Counted from the stretch's first letter, positions 7,599-17,678 are shown. The stretch: DNA of 36,293 nt from Thermoactinomyces mirandus (GCF_013868055.1 NZ_JACEOL010000076.1:1-36293); one strand, 5' to 3'. Translations and numbers: made by a program. The notes: a model not told the origin generated them from the letters alone.

Positions 7599-9210
7599 GC
7601 TGCTCTTCCTCCTCTCTCAGTCCAAGAGAAACTCGATAAATGGTTTCCATAAGTTGCAATTGCTTGGCTGTTTCACCAGTTGCTGCTACGCCTATCCCTT
7701 TCTTTCTTTCATTTATTGCATCACGCAATGCTTGATCCGCATGTTCCGAAGTGGTGACTCCTTTTTCTACAGCTATAGCTGCAACACGGTAATTACAAAA
7801 GGTACCCTGGCAAGGTCCCATCCCTAACCGGGTTCTGCAGCGAATATCACCTATATTAAAATGCCCCTCCTCTGGAATAACCGACTGAACTTCAGCCCAA
7901 GTAACTTGCTCACACTCACAAATCACAGCATTCGTTTCTTCTTTTTTTAATTCAGATTCAATTGCTTTTGCCCTGGGGCCAGCCCAGTTACGAAGTTTAT
8001 GCTTAGCCGCAGGAGCCATTTCAACTTCTTTAAAGAACTCATTCGCTTCCCGATGAGGTACAATCTCTTCATGAGATGTACAAGGTACAGAGATCCCCAG
8101 TTTCTCGAGGGCTAAATCAACCGTAACTTCTGCCATATAACGGAAAGTAGTTAATTTCCCTCCTGTTATCGTAATAAAGCCTTCTACACCGTCCCTTTTC
8201 TGGTGGTCAAGTAATGCCAATCCCCTTGTGACATTTCTTCCAGTCGGGTCCGCATCCGCCGATTCTTGATATAAAGGCCGATTTCCGGAAAAAGCGCGAA
8301 TGATTCGTAATTCATGAATGCTTGGAACGAGCATCATTCCTTCGGCAAGCATTCCTTCCATCTCCTGCCTGTCTAAAGAAGTATCGTCTGGATCATCTGT
8401 ATTGATTCCTGTTGTCCCGAATAATGATACATTATGTCCCGGTACAAAGATTTCCGCATCTCCCGGTTTACGAAGCCTGAAAAGACCCTGTTTGTGGAAA
8501 CGGCGGTTAAACACAACGAGCATTCCTTTGTTGTTAATCATTTGGAGAGGGATGCCTGCGAGTTCAGCCACTTTTCCTGCCCAAGGTCCTGCCGCATTGA
8601 TGACCATATCTGCATATATTTCTGTTTCTTCCCCTGTATAATGATTACGAACTATGACCCCAGTAATTTTGTTTTGCTTTGTAATCATTCCTACTACCTT
8701 ATGATAGGTTAATACCTTTGCTCCGCGAGAAACAGCATCACCCACCACATCGACCAGTGTCATAAACGGATCTATGGACCCATCAGGTGTTCTAAAAGCG
8801 GCTTCAATTTTTCTGTTTAAATATGGCTCCTCCTCTAATGCCTGACTTACCGGAATTTCCTCAATTGGAATCCCGATTTCCTTGTTGGCCTTCACCCATT
8901 GTTTCACATAATCGTCATCATCCTCTGGCACTTTTACATAGATTCCTCCCGTTTCTTCAATAACACCCGGGAGTATTTTCTTTAAAATAAGATTCTCCCG
9001 ATAGGCTTCCTCGGCAGCATCTTTATCCTTTACAACATATCGGCTTCCAGAGTGCAGCAGTCCATGGTTTCGGGTAGAGGTACCATAACCCAAATCTTCT
9101 TGTTCAACTAAAACAGCTTTGATACCCCTTATCGCCAAATCACGCAGTACCCCGGTCCCTGTTACACCCCCACCAATGACAACTACTTGAGTTTCTATAA
9201 TTTGTGCCAT
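7591..9210 (-). CDS. glpA: anaerobic glycerol-3-phosphate dehydrogenase, subunit A
   Basis: GlpA is the catalytic FAD subunit that oxidises glycerol-3-phosphate to dihydroxyacetone phosphate. The 539-aa protein has an FAD motif (VIGGGVTGTGV, residues 11-21) and a DAO-family body. At the C-terminus is a BFD-like [2Fe-2S] domain with C431-x-C433 and C467-x4-C472 (motif GPCQGTFC). That iron-sulfur tail distinguishes GlpA from the aerobic GlpD, which lies just upstream. The ATG has AAGGAG 9 bases upstream. The gap to glpD is 85 bases and holds an inverted repeat. Confidence 0.93.
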   Translation of the reverse strand: MAQIIETQVVVIGGGVTGTGVLRDLAIRGIKAVLVEQEDLGYGTSTRNHGLLHSGSRYVVKDKDAAEEAYRENLILKKILPGVIEETGGIYVKVPEDDDDYVKQWVKANKEIGIPIEEIPVSQALEEEPYLNRKIEAAFRTPDGSIDPFMTLVDVVGDAVSRGAKVLTYHKVVGMITKQNKITGVIVRNHYTGEETEIYADMVINAAGPWAGKVAELAGIPLQMINNKGMLVVFNRRFHKQGLFRLRKPGDAEIFVPGHNVSLFGTTGINTDDPDDTSLDRQEMEGMLAEGMMLVPSIHELRIIRAFSGNRPLYQESADADPTGRNVTRGLALLDHQKRDGVEGFITITGGKLTTFRYMAEVTVDLALEKLGISVPCTSHEEIVPHREANEFFKEVEMAPAAKHKLRNWAGPRAKAIESELKKEETNAVICECEQVTWAEVQSVIPEEGHFNIGDIRCRTRLGMGPCQGTFCNYRVAAIAVEKGVTTSEHADQALRDAINERKKGIGVAATGETAKQLQLMETIYRVSLGLREEEEQHV

Positions 9211-9227
9211 CGTATTCGCTCCTTCTT

Positions 9228-9291
9228 ATAGAGTTTTTATCTAGAAAGCGGAATGAGAATTAAACATCGCTTAAAAACATTGAAACTCTAT
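9228..9291 (-). repeat. 9-bp inverted repeat in the glpD-glpA gap, next to the glpA ribosome binding site
   Basis: ATAGAGTTT (minus strand 9291-9283) can pair with AAACTCTAT (9236-9228). The second arm ends two bases before the AGAAGGAG ribosome binding site of glpA (9226-9219). The loop is long (46 bases). It could influence glpA translation or mRNA processing, but this is inference; there is no T-run. Confidence 0.45.
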
Positions 9292-9295
9292 TTTA

Positions 9296-10954
9296 TTAAA
9301 ATGCCTTTGTCGCTATTTTTAACTCCCTGTCCAATTGGCCACGATAATTTTGTTCCTCTGCATCTGACCAATGAAGCTCATTTTTCATCATCCGGATCAC
9401 TGGTTCTTTCCATTTGTGAACCCAATCAATATTAAATAACAGGCTGCCCGTCCTTCTTATAAAAAAATCGGCGGGAGTAGCGGTTAACTCTTGTAACATT
9501 CCGTATATAAGCATTCCATAAACCTCTGGAGCGAATTCATACTCTTTGATGATGTCTTTCCCTGCTTCGATATAAGAAAATACGATCTCGACGTTGCTTC
9601 CGTAAAGTCGGGCCAGCCTATTTGCGGCTTGATGGCTTAAACCAATTTTTTCTCCGGCTCTTGTCATGTTTTCACAATAAGCCGGCCAATTTTTTGATCC
9701 CCCGACATCCCCGCCTGAGATCCTGATTTTATCCGTACAGCACTCTTTAAAGCATTTTCCTTCCTCTTTATATAATTCTTTCACTACTAAACCAACCGTT
9801 TTTTCGGCCATTTTACGATAACCGGTCAGTTTGCCTCCTGCTATGGTAATCAGTCCCGAAGGTGAGCGGAAAATTTCGTCTTTCCTTGATATTTCAGAAG
9901 GGGATTTCCCTTCTTCATGAATGAGCGGCCGAACTCCGGCCCAACTTGATTCCACATCTTTTGCAGTCAGATGAATGCTCGGAAACATATAATTAGCTGC
10001 TCGCAACAAGTAATCACGGTCTTCCACTGTAATATGAGGAGTTCTCAAATCATCATGGAAATCGGTATCGGTCGTCCCGATATAAGCTTTTCCATCACGC
10101 GGAATGGCAAAAACCATCCGGCCATCCGGAGTGTCGAAATAGACAGCCTGCCGCAAGGGAAACCGGGACTGGTCAACAACGAGATGAACCCCTTTTGTCA
10201 AATGTAACGTTTTCCCTTTTTTGGAACCATCTTTTTCGCGTAATTCATCACACCAAGGACCGGTTGCATTTACAATCTTTTTGGCATACATTTCATAAAT
10301 TTTGCCGTTTAATTGATCGACGACTTGAACCCCTGCCAATTTTCCATCCTGATGGATCAATTCTTCTGCTTTCATATAATTAAACGCATAAACTCCAAAT
10401 TCGACTGCTTTTTTTAATACTTCCAACGTCAATCGGGCATCATCGGTTCGATATTCGACATAATAACCTGACCCTTTTAATCCTTCTTTACGCAAAAGAG
10501 GTTCTTTTTGTAACGTTTCTTCCCGATTTAACATTTGCCGACGTTCACTTTTTTTCACTCCGGCCAGATGATCATACAACCAAATTCCTAATGAGCTGGA
10601 TAACATCCCGAAAGTCCCACCTTTAACGACAGGAAGCAACATCCATTCCGGAGTTGTTACATGAGGGCCATTTTCATAAACAATCGCACGTTCTTTTCCC
10701 ACTTCCGCTACCAGACCCACCTCAAACTGTTTCAGATACCGAAGTCCTCCATGAACCAACTTTGTCGAACGACCTGAAGTTCCCGCCCCAAAATCCTGCA
10801 TTTCGATCAATACGGTTTTCAGTCCCCGCGACTGCGCGTCAAGCGCAATACCGGCTCCGGTAATACCTCCACCGATCACCAGAAGGTCGATCTCCTGGGA
10901 AAGGGCATTTCCCAAATGTTTCTCCCGTTGATGAATCGAAAATCTTTCACTCAA
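9296..10954 (-). CDS. glpD: aerobic glycerol-3-phosphate dehydrogenase
   Basis: GlpD is a membrane-associated FAD enzyme that oxidises glycerol-3-phosphate to dihydroxyacetone phosphate and reduces menaquinone. The 552-aa length matches Bacillus GlpD. Visible features are the FAD motif VIGGGITGAGIALDA (about 27-41), the GTSGRSTKLVHGGLRYL segment, GTTDTDFHDD and the SWAGVRPL motif. There is no C-terminal [2Fe-2S] domain, unlike glpA next door. It starts at TTG 10954, nine bases after a full AAAGGAGG. A terminator hairpin sits directly upstream, so expression probably depends on antitermination by GlpP. Confidence 0.93.
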   Translation of the reverse strand: MSERFSIHQREKHLGNALSQEIDLLVIGGGITGAGIALDAQSRGLKTVLIEMQDFGAGTSGRSTKLVHGGLRYLKQFEVGLVAEVGKERAIVYENGPHVTTPEWMLLPVVKGGTFGMLSSSLGIWLYDHLAGVKKSERRQMLNREETLQKEPLLRKEGLKGSGYYVEYRTDDARLTLEVLKKAVEFGVYAFNYMKAEELIHQDGKLAGVQVVDQLNGKIYEMYAKKIVNATGPWCDELREKDGSKKGKTLHLTKGVHLVVDQSRFPLRQAVYFDTPDGRMVFAIPRDGKAYIGTTDTDFHDDLRTPHITVEDRDYLLRAANYMFPSIHLTAKDVESSWAGVRPLIHEEGKSPSEISRKDEIFRSPSGLITIAGGKLTGYRKMAEKTVGLVVKELYKEEGKCFKECCTDKIRISGGDVGGSKNWPAYCENMTRAGEKIGLSHQAANRLARLYGSNVEIVFSYIEAGKDIIKEYEFAPEVYGMLIYGMLQELTATPADFFIRRTGSLLFNIDWVHKWKEPVIRMMKNELHWSDAEEQNYRGQLDRELKIATKAF

Positions 10955-10973
10955 AAATATCGTCCTCCTTTAG

Positions 10974-11042
10974 CAAAAAAACAGCCATAAATCCCCCTAT
11001 GCTAATAAATGCAAGGAGTTTCATGGCTGTTCTCCAAATCTC
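10974..11042 (-). terminator. glpK-glpD intercistronic terminator with GlpP-type leader motif
   Basis: On the minus strand AACAGCCAT pairs with ATGGCTGTT (forward coordinates 11023-11031 and 10980-10988), followed by a run of seven T (10981-10975). The hairpin lies before the glpD ribosome binding site and after the glpK stop. Its 5' base carries GAGATTTGGAGAA (11042-11030), nearly identical to the sequence at the base of the glpF leader terminator. In B. subtilis the glpD leader has such a terminator, overcome by GlpP with glycerol-3-phosphate; I infer the same here. Confidence 0.85.
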
Positions 11043-11050
11043 ATCCATTA

Positions 11051-12574
<1,524 letters not shown>

Positions 12575-12581
12575 TCAATCG

Positions 12582-13292
12582 TTAAAAAATGATGATATAT
12601 GCCCATGCCGCCAAGATACCACCCATTACGGGACCAACAATTGGAATCCATGAATAACCCCATCCGGAATTGCCCTTGCCAGGTATCGGCAAAATGAAAT
12701 GTGCAAGCCGGGGTCCGAAATCACGAGCCGGATTGATCGCATATCCGGTGGTTCCTCCCAATGAAAGACCAATTGCAACAATTAAAAACCCAACAATCAA
12801 GGTTTGCAATCCATCGGCAAATTTCATACCTTCTCCACCAAGTGCCAGAATGATAAAGACCAAACAAAATGTACCAACCACTTCACTAATCAAATTAAAA
12901 AAGTTATTTGGAACAGCAGGCATAGTAGAAAATACTCTTAATTTTGCAATTTGATCTTCAGTTCCTTTCCAATGCGGGTAATAGTGAAGCCATACAATAA
13001 CCGCTCCCAGAAAAGCGCCAATTACCTGTGCCAAAATATAGGAAGGAACCATGCCCCAGGCAAACCTGCCTGCTGCGGCAAGACCAATGGTCAAAGCAGG
13101 ATTTAAATGGGCACCGCTTACATTTCCCACAGCATAGGCCGCCAACATAACAGCGAAACCCCACCCAAACGCTATGACAATCCAGCCAGACTGATGCGAT
13201 AATGTTTTCTTCAAATTAACCCCTGCAACAACGCCACCACCAAAAATAATCATAATCATCGTACCTACTAATTCAGCTACAAATGGCGTCAT
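12582..13292 (-). CDS. glpF: glycerol uptake facilitator (aquaglyceroporin)
   Basis: GlpF is a membrane channel of the MIP family that lets glycerol diffuse in. The 236-aa protein has about six membrane helices and both pore NPA motifs: SGAHLNPALT in the first half and GYAINPARD in the second. The D after NPAR is the mark of glycerol facilitators rather than water channels. I use ATG 13292 with AAGGGGAG upstream; an in-frame TTG at 13310 would overlap this site. It is the first structural gene after the cre-controlled promoter and leader terminator. Confidence 0.94.
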   Translation of the reverse strand: MTPFVAELVGTMIMIIFGGGVVAGVNLKKTLSHQSGWIVIAFGWGFAVMLAAYAVGNVSGAHLNPALTIGLAAAGRFAWGMVPSYILAQVIGAFLGAVIVWLHYYPHWKGTEDQIAKLRVFSTMPAVPNNFFNLISEVVGTFCLVFIILALGGEGMKFADGLQTLIVGFLIVAIGLSLGGTTGYAINPARDFGPRLAHFILPIPGKGNSGWGYSWIPIVGPVMGGILAAWAYIIIF

Positions 13293-13340
13293 AGGAACTC
13301 CCCTTTTCAATTCGGCTTTGGATTAGGAACAATGACCTAC

Positions 13341-13412
13341 AAAAAAAGAACCACAAATGACCTTTTTCTATTCTTTCAATAGAAAAAAGGAAAATGTGAT
13401 TCTCCCAATCTC
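13341..13412 (-). terminator. glpFK leader terminator, likely GlpP-controlled
   Basis: In the minus-strand leader, AGAATCACA (13403-13395) pairs with TGTGGTTCT (13355-13347). Inside it CCTTTTT..CTATT pairs with AATAGAAAAAGG (13390-13361 region), giving one long hairpin followed by seven T (13347-13341). The motif GAGATTGGGAGAA (13412-13400) overlaps its 5' arm and is repeated before glpD with one difference. A terminator in the leader between promoter and glpF is the known target of GlpP antitermination in Bacillus. Confidence 0.85.
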
Positions 13413-13437
13413 AACACATTGATTAACTTGTCGCGGA

Positions 13438-13451
13438 TGTAAACGCTATCA
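13438..13451 (-). promoter_or_regulatory. cre box (CcpA operator) of glpFK
   Basis: The minus strand reads TGATAGCGTTTACA, matching the cre consensus TGWAANCGNTNWCA at 13 of 14 positions. It lies directly downstream of the -10 box, around the expected transcription start, where CcpA binding would block transcription when preferred sugars are present. Confidence 0.85.
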
Positions 13452-13456
13452 TTTTT

Positions 13457-13485
13457 ATTATAAAGTAATGTTTTATAAAATGCAA
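13457..13485 (-). promoter_or_regulatory. sigma-A promoter of glpF-glpK
   Basis: The minus strand has a -35 box TTGCAT (13485-13480), a 17-base spacer and a perfect -10 box TATAAT (13462-13457). It begins ten bases after the glpP stop codon, so glpFK has its own start separate from glpP. Confidence 0.85.
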
Positions 13486-13494
13486 TTGTTTTCT

Positions 13495-14058
13495 TTATAA
13501 CTTCTTTTCCAAGACTTTTTTGCTTGAGGTTGTAACTGCAACTGCCCCTGCTTCTAAGGCTTCCTTGGCTTCTTTTGTGGTTCGAATCAGTCCACCCGCA
13601 AGGATGGGAATTCTGGTTTTTTCTGATACTTCTTTTATAATATGAGGAATAACGCCAGGTAACACCTCAATATAATCAGGCTCAAAGGAATGAAAAAGTC
13701 GATAACTTGTATTTAACGCGTGCGTATCCAGCAGGAAAATACGCTGTATGGCAATCAATGACCGCTTCTTGGCCGTGCTCACCACAGAGGTACGGGTTGA
13801 AATCAGACCTGCAGGTTTAATATTTTGGCAGAGATATTCAGCACCGTGTTCATCACTTCGCAAACCCTGAATCAAATCTACATGGAGCAGCACCTTTTTC
13901 CGATGACGCTTGGCCAGCTTCATCAAAGAAAAAAGTTGTACAATATGACAATCCAGCAGGATAATATATTCATAATTCGTCTCCATCAGTCTTTCAAATT
14001 CCTTGATATTGCTTGCAGCCGGCAAAATTCGCTGGTTGTTGAAATGTTTCATCTCCAT
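13495..14058 (-). CDS. glpP: glycerol uptake operon antiterminator
   Basis: GlpP binds leader mRNA of glpFK and glpD in the presence of glycerol-3-phosphate and prevents termination. The 187-aa protein has the GlpP fold, a small TIM-barrel-like RNA-binding protein. Motifs include ILPAASNIKEFERL at the N-terminus, HVDLIQGL (about 59-66), the FEPDYIEVLPGVIP segment and LAGGLIRT near the C-terminus. Both expected target leaders are present downstream. Start choice is uncertain by two codons (ATG-GAG-ATG). A 132-base gap without a terminator separates it from mupG, so read-through from the PTS operon is possible. Confidence 0.92.
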   Translation of the reverse strand: MEMKHFNNQRILPAASNIKEFERLMETNYEYIILLDCHIVQLFSLMKLAKRHRKKVLLHVDLIQGLRSDEHGAEYLCQNIKPAGLISTRTSVVSTAKKRSLIAIQRIFLLDTHALNTSYRLFHSFEPDYIEVLPGVIPHIIKEVSEKTRIPILAGGLIRTTKEAKEALEAGAVAVTTSSKKVLEKKL

Positions 14059-14190
14059 TCCCTCTACCCTTTCTCTCTGTCTTTATTTAACTGCGATTTC
14101 TGCCAATATCGTTTTCAAAACCCTCATCATGGTTCATCTTTGCAGTACCATGTCCTCCTTTTCTATAAGCGGAATACTTCCTTTCTCCCC

Positions 14191-15285
14191 CTATTGCTCA
14201 AAACGAAACCGGCTCCACGGCTTCAAATATTCCAACAGAAATAGTTCTTCTTCCAAAATGCGGCCGACAACATTGGTCTTGCCCCGGTTTTCCATCGGCT
14301 TTAAGGCAATTTGCAATTCCCCTTTATACTGGCCATAGTGTTCATTATCGATCAGGATATCTCCGCGGCGAATCGGCCTGGTATGACGGAGAGCAAATGA
14401 TTCCTCCCTATATTTGACACGGCTCAAGGTGGAACGGATCATGTAGTCAGATACATCCCCGCGGTAACAATGGGGTTCTTCCAAAACAATTTTTTTTTCC
14501 AGGGGAGAGATTTCTTTGGCCAATTCGACCCGAAAGGCAAGAACTTCCGGAGTCAGTCGGCTCAGTTTGGCCAGTTCCTCTTCAGAAGCATAAGCATTGC
14601 CGATTAAAACATCATCAATCCAACCGGTAGCAAAAAGATGTTTGGCCTGAATTTCGACCGGCAAGTCACGGTGCATTTCCAATGTACACAGCCCCTCCAT
14701 CACTGGCCACGGGCCAATGGTTGCTGCTTGCGAACTGACAAAAGCGGCCGTTTTCAGTCCAAGTTCCTTAAAGGAAGAACTTGTTTTGGCAAAATGGTCA
14801 TAAGAAAGTCCTGTATAACGATGGGGATAAAAATTGTGACAGGCTGTCAATTGCTGCTTGTTGGGCTGATAGCTCAAAATGTTTTCAACATGTTTTGTTC
14901 CCAGGCTCATGTTGAGCTCAATTTTCAAGCCATAGGGATTGAAGGTCATCATTGCCTCTTCCATGCCGGTAAAACCCAAATCAAGCCGGATTCCGGCCAC
15001 CCCCCACTGATGAAACAGGGACAGGTCCGTCGGAGAAAGTTTGAGGGCAGAAAAAACACGCGGGGCAACATCAACAATTACTTCCAACCCCAACTTGTTC
15101 GCAAAAGAGATGATGCTTTTCAGCTGGCCCATTTGCTCCGGATTTTCATGATCCAGCGACAACAGGCAGGTAAATACCCGCTGAAATCCATAGCTGGCAA
15201 CCAGTTCCAAATAAGCCTGATCTTTTTTGGCCGGAAAACATCCGGGATAAATGGAAATCCCCAATCGATTCAAGTTATTCGCCAC
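14191..15285 (-). CDS. MupG/DUF871-family glycosidase (possible 6-phospho-N-acetylmuramidase)
   Basis: The 364-aa protein belongs to the DUF871 family, recently represented by S. aureus MupG, which splits phosphorylated MurNAc-GlcNAc inside the cell. The N-terminal two thirds is a TIM barrel (LGISIYPGCFP at 8-18; RLDLGFTGMEE; FYPHRYTGLS), the last third a cyclophilin-like beta domain (IRRGDILIDNEHYGQYKGELQIAL). It is encoded with a lactose/cellobiose-type PTS IIA and IIB: its start overlaps IIA by 11 bases. That supports a role in cleaving a PTS-imported phospho-disaccharide. The true substrate is open, because no murQ or murR gene is near and the PTS type differs from that in S. aureus. Confidence 0.8.
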   Translation of the reverse strand: MANNLNRLGISIYPGCFPAKKDQAYLELVASYGFQRVFTCLLSLDHENPEQMGQLKSIISFANKLGLEVIVDVAPRVFSALKLSPTDLSLFHQWGVAGIRLDLGFTGMEEAMMTFNPYGLKIELNMSLGTKHVENILSYQPNKQQLTACHNFYPHRYTGLSYDHFAKTSSSFKELGLKTAAFVSSQAATIGPWPVMEGLCTLEMHRDLPVEIQAKHLFATGWIDDVLIGNAYASEEELAKLSRLTPEVLAFRVELAKEISPLEKKIVLEEPHCYRGDVSDYMIRSTLSRVKYREESFALRHTRPIRRGDILIDNEHYGQYKGELQIALKPMENRGKTNVVGRILEEELFLLEYLKPWSRFRFEQ

Positions 15286-15598
15286 CTTTAAGCTTTAACT
15301 TTTTGATCATACGGATCATCCGTTCAATCAGTTTTTGCTCGCTCATAGCTGTCATTAAATGATCTTGTGCATGGATGAGCAATAAGGTTTTGTCAGGCAG
15401 ATTGCCGTTTAATTCTGCCTGGATTAATTGAGTTTGCAGCTGATGGGCTTTTCCAAGTTCCTCCTCCGCCTGCCTGATTAATTTCTCGGCACGGTCAAAA
15501 GCAAAACCTTCTGCGGCATCCAGGGCTTCATATGCAAATCCGCGTGCATTTCCGGAATGCAATATGATTTTAAAAATTTCTTGTTCCAATTCCATCAT
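15275..15598 (-). CDS. PTS lactose/cellobiose-type EIIA component
   Basis: Cytoplasmic phosphocarrier that takes a phosphoryl group from HPr and passes it to EIIB. The 107-aa all-helical protein matches the Lac family in length and in its signature LLLIHAQDHLMTA near the C-terminus; H76 is the likely phosphorylated residue. Its ATG overlaps the stop of the IIB gene by four bases (ATGA), and it overlaps mupG by 11 bases, so the three are co-translated. The membrane IIC partner is the divergent gene at 16164. Confidence 0.9.
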   Translation of the reverse strand: MMELEQEIFKIILHSGNARGFAYEALDAAEGFAFDRAEKLIRQAEEELGKAHQLQTQLIQAELNGNLPDKTLLLIHAQDHLMTAMSEQKLIERMIRMIKKLKLKGGE

Positions 15599-15894
15599 AA
15601 CTCCTTTTTAAGGATCTCCAAAACCTTATTTGCCCCCAAAGGTGTATATCCTGTTGCAGGAATGAGATGCACGGGTTTTTTTAACCGTTTGCCGATTGCA
15701 AGGAGCGATGCGTACCGATGCCTGATTTGAGGAGCGATTAGCGCCAAATCCGAGTGCGGAAGTTCATCTTCCAATTCGTGAGCGCCGATTGCTTTCAGCT
15801 CCAGATCCATGCCCTGTTTTTCAGCCTCCAGCCGAATCGCTTTTAACAAAATGGCACTCGACATGCCGACGGAGCACACAATTAATACTCTCAC
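15595..15894 (-). CDS. PTS lactose/cellobiose-type EIIB component
   Basis: EIIB receives phosphate on a cysteine and transfers it to the sugar. The 99-aa protein begins VRVLIVCSVGMSSAIL, where C7 followed by a P-loop is the active site of Lac-type IIB. I place the start at GTG 15894, six bases after AAAAGGAGG; the upstream open frame to 15963 includes this site and is not needed. It is the first gene of the leftward IIB-IIA-mupG unit. Confidence 0.88.
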   Translation of the reverse strand: MRVLIVCSVGMSSAILLKAIRLEAEKQGMDLELKAIGAHELEDELPHSDLALIAPQIRHRYASLLAIGKRLKKPVHLIPATGYTPLGANKVLEILKKEL

Positions 15895-16107
15895 ACATAT
15901 TCCTCCTTTTATAGTTAATCCAAATCTATCCACTAATTTCCAGTTCAATTTTTTGAAAATCAATTACTTCGGCATTTAAAAAGATGGGACTTTTCATGAT
16001 GTCCCTGGATCATGGTCACAGGATCATTGACGAAAGGTTCTCTTGCCCTGTTTTGTGAACAAGTTCTGATTATTTTTGGAAAAATTTCAATTTTAAGATA
16101 ACATGGT

Positions 16108-16116
16108 GATATAATA
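16108..16116 (+). promoter_or_regulatory. extended -10 promoter element upstream of the PTS IIC gene
   Basis: TGATATAAT is a perfect extended -10 (TGnTATAAT), 47 bases before the IIC start codon. The -35 (TCAATT at 16088-16093) is poor, which is common for extended -10 promoters. The 269-base divergent region 15895-16163 must also hold the leftward promoter of the IIB operon, which I could not locate with confidence. Confidence 0.55.
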
Positions 16117-16163
16117 TTTGTAAATACTTTTATTCTTTTTATTGGTTCCCAAGGAGGTTGGAC

Positions 16164-17441
16164 ATGGAACGGTTTTTAAACTGGATTGAAATCGGTTGGA
16201 TGCCTCCGATGGCTAAACTGGCCGAATTCCGTCATTTGCGGGCTATTCGTGACGGGATCATTGCAACACTCCCCCTGATTATCGTTGGCTGTTTCTTTTT
16301 AATCATCGCCTTTCCTCCGGTCTCATCACTGGAAGCCATGGTAAAACCTCACGTTCAGGACATTTTGATCCCTTACCGGCTTACTTTGGGCTTGATGGCT
16401 TTGTATGCGGCATTTGGAATGGGACACAGTCTGGCACGTTCCTGCCGGTTGGATGGTATTACCGGTGGCCTGTTAAGCGCTGCTACCTTTATTATGGCAA
16501 CTCTGCCTGTTAACCTGGATGACCGGCTTTCCAAGGATGAAGCCCTGGGCTGGTTACTCCCGCTCGGCAATATGGGCGGATCCGGATTGTTTATGTCCAT
16601 CATTGCCATGCTGGTCGCCGTAGAAAGCATGCGGTTCTTTAAAAAATCCGGATTCACCATCAAAATGCCTGAATCTGTCCCCGCTTCTGTATCCCGTTCA
16701 TTTGAGGCTTTGGTACCTGCAGCGGTCATCGTCCTCATGATGTGGACCATTCGCATCTGGCTCAACATCGACTTGCACGAAATTTTACAGGCCATCTTCC
16801 GGCCCTTGGGCACATTTGCCGGAAACACATTTCTTGGTGCCCTGATTCCCGTCATTTTCATCATGCTTCTGTGGAGTACCGGCATACACGGAGTTGCGGT
16901 CATAGGAACTGTCTTTCAGCCTGTCTGGTTCGCACTCCTGGATGAAAATGCGGCAGCCCAGGCAGCCGGGCAGCCTTTACCCAACATGATTGTGGAACCC
17001 TTTTTCCAATGGTTCGTGTGGATTGGCGGTTCAGGAACAACCATTGCGCTCTGTGTACTGATGCTGTTTTCCAAATCCTCTTATTTGAAACAGGTAGGGC
17101 GCTTCTCCATTGTTCCGGGCATCTTCAATATTAATGAACCAGTCATTTTTGGTGTTCCGATTGTGATGAACCCTTTACTGTTTATTCCGGCTGTATTGGC
17201 GCCTGTTCTATGTACGATCACTGCCTATCTGGCCTTCTCCCTGGATTGGATCAACCGCATTTCCATCTTTGCCCCTTGGACTCTGCCGGCGCCGATTGGT
17301 GCCTATATGGCCACGGGAGGCGACTGGCATGCCATCATCCTTGTATTTATCAATATCCTGTTGTCGGGACTCATTTATTACCCGTTTTTTAAAGTTTATG
17401 AAAAGAAAATGTTGGCGGAAGAAGCCAATTCATCAGGATAA
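16164..17441 (+). CDS. PTS lactose/cellobiose-type EIIC permease
   Basis: EIIC is the membrane channel of the PTS that moves the sugar across as it is phosphorylated. The 425-aa protein has about ten hydrophobic segments and Lac/cellobiose-family motifs: IRDGIIATLPLIIVG near the N-terminus, LWSTGIHGVAVIG in the middle and the FNINEPVIFGVPIV segment (about 315-328), typical of CelB/LicC proteins. I use ATG 16164 with AAGGAGG 6-7 bases before it; a TTG two codons earlier is also in frame. It is transcribed away from its IIA and IIB partners. Sugar specificity cannot be read from sequence alone. Confidence 0.92.
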   Translation: MERFLNWIEIGWMPPMAKLAEFRHLRAIRDGIIATLPLIIVGCFFLIIAFPPVSSLEAMVKPHVQDILIPYRLTLGLMALYAAFGMGHSLARSCRLDGITGGLLSAATFIMATLPVNLDDRLSKDEALGWLLPLGNMGGSGLFMSIIAMLVAVESMRFFKKSGFTIKMPESVPASVSRSFEALVPAAVIVLMMWTIRIWLNIDLHEILQAIFRPLGTFAGNTFLGALIPVIFIMLLWSTGIHGVAVIGTVFQPVWFALLDENAAAQAAGQPLPNMIVEPFFQWFVWIGGSGTTIALCVLMLFSKSSYLKQVGRFSIVPGIFNINEPVIFGVPIVMNPLLFIPAVLAPVLCTITAYLAFSLDWINRISIFAPWTLPAPIGAYMATGGDWHAIILVFINILLSGLIYYPFFKVYEKKMLAEEANSSG

Positions 17442-17678
17442 AAATTTTTTAACCAAAATTCCTTTCAGTTCAATGGACAACTGGAGGTTAATTGCAAATC
17501 AGGATAAGTTTTGAACCTGTGAAAAACGACAAAATCCTTTTTTATCCTTTTCTTCTACATTTTAGTTACAAAACAACGCTTTCGCACCATCCACAAGCAC
17601 AGTAGTGATAAAATAGGAAAGGGAAGCCAGACTCAGCAGTTCATTGCATTCCCGATTTAAAGGTGGGGTTGAATCGAT

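Noticed and set aside
14059..14190. Very short reading frames between mupG and glpP (for example 14-16 codons after an AAAAGGAGG)
   Set aside because: The good ribosome binding site is two bases from one ATG and 16 from the next, so spacing fits neither. The peptides are too short to support.
17571..17590. Possible second cre box upstream of the LevR-type gene
   Set aside because: The sequence around ACAACGCTTTCGC mismatches the cre consensus at four or more positions.
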